Shown: positions 1-8,158 of the stretch, in pieces | Numbering within the stretch: the first letter of the stretch is position 1 | How the letters are laid out: the number at the start of each line of letters is the position of its first letter | Assembly: GCA_027307165.1 (NCBI GenBank) | Contig: DAHUXM010000027.1 | Location: 1 to 64,000 of the forward strand | DNA: 64,000 nucleotides | Direction of reading: 5' to 3' | Origin: Gemmatimonadota bacterium | Lineage (GTDB): Bacteria; Gemmatimonadota; Gemmatimonadetes; Gemmatimonadales; Gemmatimonadaceae | The notes under the pieces: generated by a model | Database searches by the model: none | What the model saw: the letters and a program-made list of their open reading frames with translations, nothing else | What the model was told of the DNA's origin: nothing | Made by a program: the position numbers and the translations under genes

Positions 1-111
1 CGCCTACTTGAACCGCTCGGGTACCTTCCGCCGGCGGAATACGAAGCGCAGTTTCAGGAGCAGTTTCAGGAACTCCAGATCGCAACACCGGCGGCTGGAG
101 CACTCAAATAA
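1..111 (+). CDS. IS3-family transposase (OrfB), C-terminal 36 residues
   Basis: The frame is open from base 1 and ends at TAA 109-111. The tail contains RLLEPLGYLPPAEYEAQF, a characteristic end of IS3-family OrfB integrases, in which the RNase-H-like DDE domain is followed by a 'GY.PPAEYE' segment. Only the extreme C-terminus is present, so catalytic residues cannot be judged. The glutamine-rich end and the closeness of the stop to the terminal inverted repeat are normal for this family. Confidence 0.8.
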   Translation, partial: RLLEPLGYLPPAEYEAQFQEQFQELQIATPAAGALK

Positions 112-113
112 CC

Positions 114-141
114 GAGCCTCCGATAAACCCGGGGCGATTCA
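114..141 (+). repeat. IS3-type terminal inverted repeat (right)
   Basis: This 28-base GC-rich end begins GAGCCTCC and ends GGGGCGATTCA. Base 141 is taken as the outer boundary because the interrupted DUF499 reading frame starts at 142. The partner repeat is outside the window. Confidence 0.65.
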
Positions 142-323
142 GTGACAATCTTGGTGAGATCACGCGCTGGATGAGTGTTCTGAAAGAACAGCGTCGGATC
201 ACTGTACACGTCTGGCGCGCCATGGCCGGAAACGACGTCGCCGAAGTCTGCGGCGAAGATCGCGTCTTTAAGGTCACCGGAGAGAACGTCCTTACGCGGG
301 GTGCACGTTTTTAGGATACCCAT
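142..323 (-). pseudogene. DUF499-family ATPase, N-terminal 60 residues, interrupted by the IS3 element
   Basis: The 60 residues before the IS boundary carry the conserved start of DUF499 proteins: TCTPRKDVLSG, a short FAADFGDV stretch, VYSDPTLFFQNTHPA and then a helix. The family normally continues for about 1000 residues with a P-loop ATPase; here it stops at the insertion. Codons read beyond base 142 are IS sequence and not part of the protein. Known DUF499 proteins occur in anti-phage islands, for example with DUF1156 and DUF3780 proteins. The ATG is 57 bases downstream of the preceding same-strand gene, so it may belong to the same operon. A TATAAT (337-332 on the minus strand) lies just upstream and may give a nearly leaderless transcript. 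Confidence 0.75.
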
Positions 324-380
324 GGAGCTTAATTATATGGTCCAGGAGAGAGAGCATTATGAAGTAGTGTGATTCTGACC

Positions 381-1259
381 CTAGAGTCGATCCCGCTGAT
401 ATTGCAGATCAAGATCCACATCAAAGAGATCCAGATCCATCATCGTACTGTATGTGAATAGTAGATCGTTAATGCATTCTCCCTTTACAATCGTGATTCC
501 AGGAGCCGCATTGATCGATGTCATGAATGGAGTAAAGAAGTCGCGGTTGAATTCGCCAATCGAGATCTCATCATTGATCAACTTGCTATTGAGAACGAAG
601 TAAAATACGAGATTGTAATCCTCGTTGGGCCCGAGTTCTCGGTTATTCAGCACTTTTATATAGATATCTCGCAGCCGAGGACCCGCTTTTTTCTGGAGCT
701 GCCTAATCTTTGCGCGTCGCAGCTTCATTCGCTCCATGAGTGCATCAGGGAATGCGGTACGCTGATATCTGCGGCCTAACCAAGCTAGAACCAATTCTGA
801 GTCCGCATCCGATAGCGCGTTCGTATCCGGACGTGAGTCCGCTAAGGCTGGACGACTTAGGTCCCCGCGATCTCGGGAATTGAGCTCCACAGCGCCCTCA
901 TCCAATGACAAGTGCAATTTTCTAGGATTGCGCGCCCGTGTGAACTCTTCCGCAATGGCGTCGATCGAGCGGCCAATAATCACCTCGACAACTGGTTCGT
1001 GGTCGAAATCATGACAGAGTATGTCGCACGGATGCGATACGACAATAATTCTACTTGATGCATCTGGCGTTGTAGCACCCGGCCGCCATACTACTTGCGC
1101 CCGCAAGTCGTCGGGTAGGAACACTCCTGTTCGCCAGCGATGGCTGGCAATGCGTGTACGAAGCACGGTCGAACCGTTGCTGACTATGCCAGATCGTGTC
1201 TCGTCTTTATCCTTCGCTTCGGAAGTATTAGCTCTCGCGTTCGCACCAGGCATTGTCAT
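381..1259 (-). CDS. Conserved hypothetical protein with SHPCDI motif, defence-like context
   Basis: This 292-residue soluble protein has no signal peptide or clear membrane segment. The N-terminal half has VVSHPCDILCHD followed by EPVVEVIIGR and, further on, NPRKLHL. I recall an 'S-H/Q-x-CDI ... EPxVE ... NPRxLHL' pattern from unnamed proteins in variable genome regions, but I cannot name a family. The middle (about residues 155-215) is helical and charged; the C-terminal 75 residues are acidic. It starts 15 bases after the upstream membrane/HTH gene and is followed by the broken DUF499 gene, so it is probably cotranscribed with both. Base composition is clearly less GC-rich than the housekeeping genes of the window, suggesting transfer. 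A catalytic role for the Cys/His/Asp cluster is possible but unproven. Confidence 0.65.
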   Translation of the reverse strand: MTMPGANARANTSEAKDKDETRSGIVSNGSTVLRTRIASHRWRTGVFLPDDLRAQVVWRPGATTPDASSRIIVVSHPCDILCHDFDHEPVVEVIIGRSIDAIAEEFTRARNPRKLHLSLDEGAVELNSRDRGDLSRPALADSRPDTNALSDADSELVLAWLGRRYQRTAFPDALMERMKLRRAKIRQLQKKAGPRLRDIYIKVLNNRELGPNEDYNLVFYFVLNSKLINDEISIGEFNRDFFTPFMTSINAAPGITIVKGECINDLLFTYSTMMDLDLFDVDLDLQYQRDRL

Positions 1260-1274
1260 CTAGTTCTAGAACCA

Positions 1275-2198
1275 CTATACCTGACCACGGGCGCGTTGCG
1301 ATGTTACACGAATCCGACGCTGAACAGTCTCGGCGGGAGTAGCATCACTTGAATATGCGTCGATGATTTCGCTCAGCGAACGTTGATCGCCCATACGCAG
1401 TTCAGTAAACGCAGAGGCAGCAAGCCGCCTTTGAGCCTGCTCTGTTGATATTGTATTGAATGCAGCTGTTAGCCGAGCCTTCAATGCGCGTCTTGTTGAC
1501 GGGTTGGTGGCTGAGACGAACTCACGTAGTAGGAGTTTTACGGAGCGTCCTTCGCTTACTGGAGAAGACACATATGTGCCGAGAGGCTCGTCGCTTTTTT
1601 CGCTCCATTCCATTGCAAGATCCGAGAGTGCCGCCAATCGTTGCGTCGCAGCGGAGTACGGATTCGACCCATTCAACCATCCGTATACTGAACGTCGCGA
1701 AACATTGAGTACCCATGCAACCTCAGTCACATTCAGCGAAAGGAATCCCTGGATTGCCCCAAGCCGCTCGTTAGTCCCAACCGGGCTATGGCGTTGACTG
1801 GATACGCTGGCCTGATGCGGTTGCCAGTCTTGGACTGTCGGGCTCAAGAACGAGTCCCGATCCCATAGCGATGCGGCGTCCGCGGTCGGTGCTGCACGAG
1901 CCCCGGGCGGTGTCGCCTTTAGCGTACCTCCCGATCCCAACACCAGCGCTCCACACAACGCTATTACAATCGCTCCAGTCGATGGTGTCCAGTCCGGTCC
2001 GGAAGAGGAACCGTACCCGCCGACCAGCTTGAGCTGTTCCTCGGTCGATGAACCGATAGCACCGAGCTGATACCACTCGATAATTGGGATTTCGTGAGGA
2101 GCGCGAATTGCGTCGAGTGCCTCGAACAGCACTGAGGGATTGCTTGGGACTGGCGGATCGGGCGAAAGCGTGGCTTCTATCATTTGCATCCCCTTCAT
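1275..2198 (-). CDS. Membrane-anchored helix-turn-helix protein of the TIGR04255 cassette
   Basis: The 307-residue protein has three visible parts. The N-terminal region (1-70) is acidic. A single hydrophobic segment follows at about 73-92 (GAIVIALCGALVLGSGG). A helix-turn-helix lies at about 148-182 (LNVTEVAWVLNVSRRSVYGW), of the kind seen in XRE/MerR-like DNA-binding folds, and an alpha-helical C-terminus follows. It could sense a membrane or partner signal and act on DNA, or the HTH may bind a protein. ATG 2198 overlaps the upstream stop by ATGA. A second ATG at 2183 has AAGGGG at ideal distance and may be the true start (302 residues). It is sandwiched between the TIGR04255 gene and the SHPCDI gene. 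Low GC suggests recent acquisition. Confidence 0.6.
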   Translation of the reverse strand: MKGMQMIEATLSPDPPVPSNPSVLFEALDAIRAPHEIPIIEWYQLGAIGSSTEEQLKLVGGYGSSSGPDWTPSTGAIVIALCGALVLGSGGTLKATPPGARAAPTADAASLWDRDSFLSPTVQDWQPHQASVSSQRHSPVGTNERLGAIQGFLSLNVTEVAWVLNVSRRSVYGWLNGSNPYSAATQRLAALSDLAMEWSEKSDEPLGTYVSSPVSEGRSVKLLLREFVSATNPSTRRALKARLTAAFNTISTEQAQRRLAASAFTELRMGDQRSLSEIIDAYSSDATPAETVQRRIRVTSQRARGQV

Positions 2199-3115
2199 TC
2201 CCTCGCTGACTTTGCTACAGCATTGTTCACCTTGTCATTCGGAATCGTCTCCCCTGCCTCCGCTTTAGTTTGCCACTTCGCCCGTGCATGAGGGGTCGTC
2301 GCACTGGCGAATGCTTCGCTAAGAACACTATGAAGAGAATCCAGTATTCTCAACACGTTCTCTTCGGTCAGTTCGACATTCGTAGCTTCATTTTGGAAGT
2401 CAGCAAAATGATCAAAGTCCAACGTCAGCCCAGGCCGCGTCGCCGCATAAGTCTGATGCAGCTTTTCACCGTCAGGTGTACAAATGCGAAACGTGAGTGG
2501 ACTATCCGCTATGTCCGGCGGTAGTACCTGCGGCCCAGGCATACTGACACTTCGAACAATCAGTTGTCCAAGTCCCGTGGTGGCACTGGATACAACCTGA
2601 AGTGTCCTGGGACTATTAGGCAGAATCGACACATCTGAAAACGAGAACCCCACTAGACCGGGGACAACGTATTCTTCAATAGTATCGCCTTGTGCCGGCA
2701 CAACCCGGTCCGTGTACCGCAAGCCTACACGCTGAATGAGCGCACCCTCTGTTACACCGCCGCTACCAGTAAACACGGCCTCGAGAACTTTCGTGAGATC
2801 CTCGGCGAACCGCTCATAATCCTCATACTCACTTGTAGCAAATACAATTGAGTTTGAAGTTACCCATGCAACACGAGTCCGACTTCGGTGGAGGAATTGG
2901 AAACGGTCACTCATAGCGACGCGATTGCCCGCGGCATTTATTTGCGGGGAGATGTTGATCGCCAGATTCATTAGTTGCTGTTTTACGTAGTGCGGATATC
3001 CCGCTTTGATAAAGCGTCCTTGGATTTCTGGAATCCGTTCAACGAGAGGCAGCACTTGCGTGAAGACGACTTGCGCGAGCGTATGGATGACTGGTGCGTG
3101 ACTAAAGCGGGGCAT
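2195..3115 (-). CDS. TIGR04255 family protein
   Basis: The 306-residue product begins MPRFSHAPVIHTLAQVVF, matching the start of TIGR04255 proteins, which are sporadically distributed, about 260 residues long and of unknown function. Further family-like features are the mixed alpha/beta core with RVGLRYTDRV near the middle and a C-terminal segment LDFDHFADF followed by a helix with LDSLHSVLSEAF. An upstream in-frame GTG (3142) is possible, but the 3115 ATG fits the family start better. It is the first gene of the minus-strand cassette and overlaps the next gene. Members are often found beside unknown genes in variable islands; no biochemical role is established. Confidence 0.7.
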   Translation of the reverse strand: MPRFSHAPVIHTLAQVVFTQVLPLVERIPEIQGRFIKAGYPHYVKQQLMNLAINISPQINAAGNRVAMSDRFQFLHRSRTRVAWVTSNSIVFATSEYEDYERFAEDLTKVLEAVFTGSGGVTEGALIQRVGLRYTDRVVPAQGDTIEEYVVPGLVGFSFSDVSILPNSPRTLQVVSSATTGLGQLIVRSVSMPGPQVLPPDIADSPLTFRICTPDGEKLHQTYAATRPGLTLDFDHFADFQNEATNVELTEENVLRILDSLHSVLSEAFASATTPHARAKWQTKAEAGETIPNDKVNNAVAKSARE

Positions 3116-3151
3116 GGAATTCCCGGTCAGGGTCCTAATCACTGATGCAGT

Positions 3152-3168
3152 TTACTGAGACACAGTAA
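3152..3168. promoter_or_regulatory. Candidate operator upstream of the TIGR04255 cassette
   Basis: TTACTG-AGACA-CAGTAA is a perfect 6-base inverted repeat with 5-base spacer, 36 bases before the ATG at 3115. A related half-site, TTACAGTAAATTATAC, follows at about 3192. The surrounding 3143-3260 stretch is AT-rich against a GC-rich chromosome. The HTH protein of the cassette is the obvious candidate binder; this is inference. Confidence 0.35.
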
Positions 3169-3402
3169 TTATCGACGTCTCGCTTACAGCGTTACAGTAA
3201 ATTATACATGAAATGATACAGCAAAGCTTACGCCTAATCTGCTATAGCCACCTCTATAAGGCAAACTTTAATGCATACATACCGGCTGGACGCGTATGGT
3301 AGACGGCAGAGGGGAACGGGCTCCTCACAAGCCGTAACCGCCAGGAGATGATAAGCTGGACTGGACCGCCCTCGCCCTGACAGTCTGCGGGTAATCATTC
3401 TA

Positions 3403-4101
3403 TCACTTAGCGCTGTTCTCCAGCCCGGTCAGCAATGTGCCAACCACCTTCCGCGACATCCCCATCCTCGCCTCCGACCAGGCCCCATCCCGACTCTGCT
3501 TCCCCCCCAACCCCTCGTCGATAAACTCCCCCACCAACCCATGCAGCATCGCCGCGAGCGCGAGCCCGAAATCCTCGGCATCGCCCGCCCTTACCACCCC
3601 CGCCTTCTGCGCCTCTCTGATCGGCCTGACCAACGCCTCAAAGGCAGTCATCTTGATCGCCGCCAGCCGCGAGTACGCCTCGCTGCTCGAGTGCGGAATC
3701 TCCCCCGCCTGGAACATCTCGTCAAAAAACTCCAGCGGCCGAGCCAGCCGATGGCTGAACAGCACTCTATATAGATCAGGGTTCTGAACTCCGAACCCCA
3801 CATATCGCAGCCCGATCTCTACGATCCGTCCTCGCGGATCGCTCTTCGCCGGCGCCCGTTCCATCTCCGCGATCAGCTCGCCGAACCCTTCCTCGGCGAT
3901 CCAGGCCAGCAGTTCCGGCAGGCCGTGAGCGAAGTGACGGTATGGTGCTGCGGACGACAATCCCGCCGCCTTCGCCGCCGCCCGGACGCTCAGCCCGTCC
4001 AGCCCATCCGAGTCCAGAATCCGCCTGGCCTCCCGGGCTATCGCCCGCTTGGTATCCTGCTCGTCCACTGCAGCTGACTCCGCTCGGCCCTTTCCGGCCA
4101 T
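3403..4101 (-). CDS. TetR/AcrR family transcriptional regulator
   Basis: The 232-residue protein has the TetR N-terminal HTH at about 20-62 (ILDSDGLDGLSVRAAAKAAG then SSAAPYRHF). The following ligand-binding region resembles the WHG-type C-terminal domain (RYVGFGVQNPDLYRVLF). A strong ribosome site (GAGGGAGGAATTCC-ATG) supports this start. It is divergent from the retropepsin-like gene at 4245, and a perfect inverted repeat lies in the shared intergenic space, consistent with autorepression and control of the neighbour. The effector is unknown. Confidence 0.92.
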   Translation of the reverse strand: MAGKGRAESAAVDEQDTKRAIAREARRILDSDGLDGLSVRAAAKAAGLSSAAPYRHFAHGLPELLAWIAEEGFGELIAEMERAPAKSDPRGRIVEIGLRYVGFGVQNPDLYRVLFSHRLARPLEFFDEMFQAGEIPHSSSEAYSRLAAIKMTAFEALVRPIREAQKAGVVRAGDAEDFGLALAAMLHGLVGEFIDEGLGGKQSRDGAWSEARMGMSRKVVGTLLTGLENSAK

Positions 4102-4147
4102 GGAATTCCTCCCTCTTGCGCGATTTGACGGACGGGCGTAGCGTTAT

Positions 4148-4162
4148 GTAAGCAGTGCTTAC
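4148..4162. promoter_or_regulatory. Probable TetR operator
   Basis: GTAAGC-AGT-GCTTAC is a perfect palindrome with a 3-base centre, located 47 bases upstream of the TetR start codon and 83 before the divergent gene. TetR proteins usually bind such sites overlapping their own promoter. Confidence 0.6.
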
Positions 4163-4244
4163 TAACATAGCTTGCTAACGACTATAACATAGCTTCGCAC
4201 CGTGCCCGACACAACCACCTGACGCACCTTAACCAGAGGCTTCC

Positions 4245-5621
4245 ATGAAGACCTACAAGCTCGAAACCGTCGACGGTCACCTGCTCGCGCACCTTCCGCA
4301 GGCCCTTTCACTCATCGATACCGGCTCCCCACTATCGATGCAGCCACCGACAATCGTGCTCGACACCATCCAACGCCCGAACAAACACCTGCTCGGCAAC
4401 GATGAGCTCTCACGCAGCCAGATCCTGCTCGACTCCGTAAACGGCAAGTACGTCCGGCACGTGGACCGCATCGCCGGCGAGGAGTTCCCGCTCCGGCCAT
4501 GCCTGGGTGTCTTCCAGATCGCGCTCACCTTCCGCGGCGAGCAGTGGCACGCTTGCCTGGACAGCGGGGCGCGGCTGTCCTACGTAACCCCGGAAGCCGT
4601 CGACGGTCTCACCCCGATCGGTAACGAGCCGGACTTCCATCCGCTGCTCGGCAATTTCGACGTTCCGGTCTACGAGCTCACCATCACCGTCGGATCGCGC
4701 ACGATCACCGGACGATTCGGCGTGCTTCCCGAATCACTCGGTAGCCTCCTCACGATGTTCGGACTCAACGGCTGGATCCTGGGAAGCGACTTCTTCCGCG
4801 ACCGCAGCATCATCCTGGATCTGGACCACAACCTTGTCGTGGATGTGACTGAGACGCTCGCGCATAGAAGAAACCTGGAACGTGGCTCTGCGCAGGGCCG
4901 GAGAGAGCCGACGCTTTTGAACAGACTCCTTGAGATTGACGCGGCACGGCGGCCTGACTTCAGGCCTCGTCTCAGAACAGCCAAGCGCGACGCGCTGGAT
5001 TATCACATCAACGCTTTCGACGACGATCTACGCCTTGTCATCGGTGCCGTACGCGCAAACCGGACAGATCTTTCAGTCGCATCGTTCTGTCCCGGCGATC
5101 CACCGATGGTGCCGATGTATTCGGAACCAGCCAATGCATTCAGATCGCTTGACGATCAACGCTGGTTCCTGTGTTCTCTCTTCGCGTCCCAGTTGGTCGA
5201 TCAGGCATGTCACAGCGTTACAGGATCCGTCCGTCAGATGCGCGCTGGTACTCTGGGTCAGGTCCGACTCGTCGGTATGCTCGGAAGCTATCACGACACG
5301 ATGCACCCATCGTTTCTACTGCTCTCGTTTGGCCTCTACCGACTATCAATGCGCGACGAGGAGCGAATCGCCAACGGGATCAGGGCTGCACTCACCGCGG
5401 AGCTGAGGTACATGCATGCAACGGCAGATGAACGCAGCCGGATTCTCGCGAAACTCCGACATGCGATCGCTGCGGACTCAACACCGACATCGCTTCGTGC
5501 GTTCCTGCCGAACGGCGACGACTACGAGTGGAAGCCGAACTTCGAAGTCGTCGAGAAATTGAGAGTGGCTGCGGCGACAGTAATGGAGCACGTGATGAGT
5601 GATATGACACTACCCTGCTAG
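4245..5621 (+). CDS. Retropepsin-like aspartyl protease domain protein
   Basis: The N-terminal ~200 of 458 residues show a bilobal aspartic-protease pattern: LIDTGSPLS (Asp25-Thr-Gly), ACLDSGARLSYV (Asp106-Ser-Gly) and WILGSDFFRDRSIILDLD (177 onward), the last being the hydrophobic-hydrophobic-Gly motif that pairs with the active site. There is no signal peptide, so it is likely cytoplasmic. The C-terminal ~250 residues match nothing I recognise; they are helical, with an HDTMHP segment. The start has AGAGG six bases upstream. It lies divergent to the TetR gene and convergent with the TPR gene at 5628 (6-base gap). Whether two aspartates act together as in pepsin, or the domain dimerises, cannot be decided here. 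Confidence 0.65.
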   Translation: MKTYKLETVDGHLLAHLPQALSLIDTGSPLSMQPPTIVLDTIQRPNKHLLGNDELSRSQILLDSVNGKYVRHVDRIAGEEFPLRPCLGVFQIALTFRGEQWHACLDSGARLSYVTPEAVDGLTPIGNEPDFHPLLGNFDVPVYELTITVGSRTITGRFGVLPESLGSLLTMFGLNGWILGSDFFRDRSIILDLDHNLVVDVTETLAHRRNLERGSAQGRREPTLLNRLLEIDAARRPDFRPRLRTAKRDALDYHINAFDDDLRLVIGAVRANRTDLSVASFCPGDPPMVPMYSEPANAFRSLDDQRWFLCSLFASQLVDQACHSVTGSVRQMRAGTLGQVRLVGMLGSYHDTMHPSFLLLSFGLYRLSMRDEERIANGIRAALTAELRYMHATADERSRILAKLRHAIAADSTPTSLRAFLPNGDDYEWKPNFEVVEKLRVAAATVMEHVMSDMTLPC

Positions 5622-5627
5622 GTCGCG

Positions 5628-6713
5628 CTACTCGTCCGCAGTCTTCCTCAACCACTCGATCGCGCCAGGCACACTGTTCCACAATGATATCGCGGTGCTT
5701 GAATACAGTATCGCTTCAGAGTCATCACCGAATCCATATGAAATCGGCAGCTCGTCCGGCACTTCCTTAATTCCCATCAGGTAAGCTGGAACATACTTGT
5801 TGTCTGCGATCGCGCTCCGCAATGCCGTTGTCGCGCGCTTGCTGGCACCGGCCATTTTGAAGAGATGCAACGACCGTCCGTATGACCATTCCGCGGTCGC
5901 GTCGTCGTATCTGTTCAACAATTTCGTGACGTCGTTTCGCCGATCCGGTTCGGCGAGAAGCCAGTTCAGCAGGATGTAACGCACGCCCTGGTTGTCTCCG
6001 GGATTGAGACGCAGCATATCCTCCAGGTGCGTTATTGCGGCCGAGTGATTTCCCAGCATGCGCTCGGAGTTCGCCAAGCCGAAACGGGCACGCATGTATG
6101 GCCGAGTCTCGAGCAGGCCCCAGAAATGGCCAACATCGTCAACAAATGCATCCGACCCCAACACACGTTCGGCCGCGGCAACGCCGCGCTCGTACAACTT
6201 CTTCGCTTCCGCCGGCGAATCCGCAGCGAGATCGCCAAGAACCACATACGCGTCAGCGCAATCGGGCGATATTTTAAGCGCCTGCCTTGCCAGTCGGACC
6301 GACTCTTTTACAGTAGGAGCGTCCCACGCTTCGTAGATGAGATCCTGCGCCTCCGATAACGCGCTCTGTTTGTCACGTTCCGCACGTTTGGGCTTCCTGC
6401 CCGGGACACTTCGCACGCCGCCACCAATCGCGCCCGGCATATCGGCACTCAAGGCCATGCGCTGGCCAGCCATCAGGCCGCGCATGAAGGCTTCTGCTTC
6501 GCCTTTGGTCTTGAAGTCTTCTTCGGCGATCAGCTCGTGGATCTGTTGCATCATCTGCTCGAGCATGCCACCGGTATCCGGCAGCATGGGAGCGGATTGC
6601 ATTGGTTCGTGCAGGGACGGTGACCCCAGTCGTCCAATGATGCCACTTCCATCGCCGCTCGCCGGTTCCTTGCCGGTCCGCGGCGCGGGTCTGCGCAATT
6701 CGCGTTTCGTCAC
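5628..6713 (-). CDS. Tetratricopeptide-repeat protein (ST7-like)
   Basis: The 361-residue protein starts at GTG with a good AAGGAG nine bases upstream. The first 100 residues are low-complexity and contain a short helix (LEQMMQQIHELIAEEDF). From about 115, TPR helices follow (RQALKISPDCADAYVVLGDLA, then the ARFGLANSERMLGNHSAAITHLEDMLRLNP region), ending with a conserved segment around DNQGVRYILLNWLLAE and PISYGFGDDSEAILY. This order resembles the bacterial ST7/TPR family, which appears to be a protein-protein scaffold. It is convergent with the retropepsin gene and divergent from the WYL operon. No enzymatic residues are apparent. Confidence 0.75.
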   Translation of the reverse strand: MTKRELRRPAPRTGKEPASGDGSGIIGRLGSPSLHEPMQSAPMLPDTGGMLEQMMQQIHELIAEEDFKTKGEAEAFMRGLMAGQRMALSADMPGAIGGGVRSVPGRKPKRAERDKQSALSEAQDLIYEAWDAPTVKESVRLARQALKISPDCADAYVVLGDLAADSPAEAKKLYERGVAAAERVLGSDAFVDDVGHFWGLLETRPYMRARFGLANSERMLGNHSAAITHLEDMLRLNPGDNQGVRYILLNWLLAEPDRRNDVTKLLNRYDDATAEWSYGRSLHLFKMAGASKRATTALRSAIADNKYVPAYLMGIKEVPDELPISYGFGDDSEAILYSSTAISLWNSVPGAIEWLRKTADE

Positions 6714-7030
6714 TGGATGGGACTCCTTTATGGATTCCGTGATCCGGTTAGTTGTACAGGTCGGTGCACTGTCTAAGCGTAGTAACTTGTTGGCGCCGAG
6801 TCCATCCGGTGCATCATCTCGCCCCCGTCCAGTTGACCAGCGTCAGTGGTGCCCGGGACACGCCTGACCAATCGCCCGGCTGCCCTGCATGGCAGATGAA
6901 TGCCGACACAGGCCGATACGCACCGCCAAGCCCCGACGGGTACCCCGGGAATGTCTGGCGTACCGCCTATAATTGCTGCACCGTTATCACGTGGCCGTTC
7001 ACCCATAGCCTCCGTACCCCACCATCCCTG

Positions 7031-8158
7031 ATGCCATCCTCTACCAAGACGCAGCGCTGGATCGATCTCATCGCCGCCCTTCTCGCGAACCGGCTTCCCA
7101 GCTCGTTCGAGCGTCTCGCGCGCGAAGTCCCTGCGTACATGGCAGATGGCAGCGTGCAGGCTGGCAAGCCTTCCGCATCGGTCAAGCGCATGTTCGAGCG
7201 CGACAAGAAGGAGCTTCACGCGTTCGGGATCCCGATCGAAAGAATCGGCGACGACGGCGATCCCGATGCTGCATACAGCCTGCGCTCGAATGATTTCTAT
7301 CTTCCCTATCTCTCACTGAACACCCCCAGCGGAGCGAGGGCAACGAGCTCTGCAAGAAGCACCGATCGCTACGGCTACAGATCGCTCAGCAGGCTAGCCT
7401 TTGAGCCCGACGAACTTGCCGCACTCGCGTCCGCAGGCAAGCGCGCGCAGGAGCTCGGTGATCCCGCACTCGCCGTCGAGGCACGGAACGCGCTGCGCAA
7501 GCTGGCCTTCGATCTACCGATCGATCCCGATCACACCAACGGCGTCGACACGAAGCTCGACTCAGCTGGTGAGCGCATCGTACTTCCGCGCCCGGTGTCC
7601 AGCAGAGAAGTACTGCAATCGCTCGGCGATGCTCTCATCCGTCGCAAGACCGTTGAATTCAGCTACAACTCGATGAGCGCCGGAGTCGTGAGCGAGCGCA
7701 CCGTCGAGCCATACGGTGTCTTCTTTCTCAACGGTCACTGGTATCTCGCCGCGCGCGAGGCCGACACGGACGGCGACACGGTCAAGAACTTTCGCGTGAG
7801 CAGAATCAACAATGCGCGCGTCAACACCAGACGATCGGAAAGCGCGGACTACAAGATCCCGGCATCGTTCAAACTCCGCGATCACGGACAATCACGTCAG
7901 GCCTGGGAACTCGGTGGTGGCGAGACCATCTCCGCAGTAGTCGATTTCATCGGTGACTCCGGCGCAACGGTCGCCGGCGCCGAGCTCGGCGCTCCGGAGG
8001 ATGACATCCGTCACCTGCGGAGGTTTCGCGTGCGTCGCATGGATGCATTCGTTCGATGGCTGCTGTCATTTGGCGGCGAGGCAATTCCCCTACAGCCGCC
8101 AGAACTCGTGAATGCGTTTCACGAACAGATTGCGGCGACTCTCGCACTTTACGAATGA
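7031..8158 (+). CDS. WYL-domain transcriptional regulator (PafB/PafC type), first of pair
   Basis: The open frame begins earlier, but MPSSTKTQRWIDLIAALLAN at 7031 fits the family start. Residues 1-70 form an HTH-like domain (LIAALLANRLPSSFERLAREV), with a linker to about 190. The WYL domain spans roughly 195-300, with EPYGVFFLNGHWYLAARE and the arginine-rich strand KNFRVSRI. A C-terminal domain closes at 375 residues. WYL proteins bind single-stranded DNA or nucleotide ligands and control DNA-damage, CRISPR or defence genes; PafBC works as a heterodimer. The stop overlaps the start of the second WYL gene (ATGA), so the two are translationally coupled and probably form a complex. Confidence 0.88.
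   Translation: MPSSTKTQRWIDLIAALLANRLPSSFERLAREVPAYMADGSVQAGKPSASVKRMFERDKKELHAFGIPIERIGDDGDPDAAYSLRSNDFYLPYLSLNTPSGARATSSARSTDRYGYRSLSRLAFEPDELAALASAGKRAQELGDPALAVEARNALRKLAFDLPIDPDHTNGVDTKLDSAGERIVLPRPVSSREVLQSLGDALIRRKTVEFSYNSMSAGVVSERTVEPYGVFFLNGHWYLAAREADTDGDTVKNFRVSRINNARVNTRRSESADYKIPASFKLRDHGQSRQAWELGGGETISAVVDFIGDSGATVAGAELGAPEDDIRHLRRFRVRRMDAFVRWLLSFGGEAIPLQPPELVNAFHEQIAATLALYE

Larger units (their letters stand above)
1..141 (+). mobile_element. Right end of an IS3-family insertion sequence (left part outside window)
   Basis: The first 141 bases hold the 3' end of a transposase gene followed by a 28-base terminus ending in GGGGCGATTCA, the usual form of IS3-family right inverted repeats (outer end read inward TGAATCGCCCCGGG). 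Immediately beyond base 141 the sequence resumes as a DUF499 gene on the other strand, so the element sits inside that gene. The left end and the target duplication lie outside the window and cannot be checked here. Confidence 0.8.

Noticed and set aside
3300-3402. tRNA-like stretch before the TetR gene
   Set aside because: I checked for acceptor/anticodon stem pairing and found none that close; no tRNA or rRNA gene is supported in this window.
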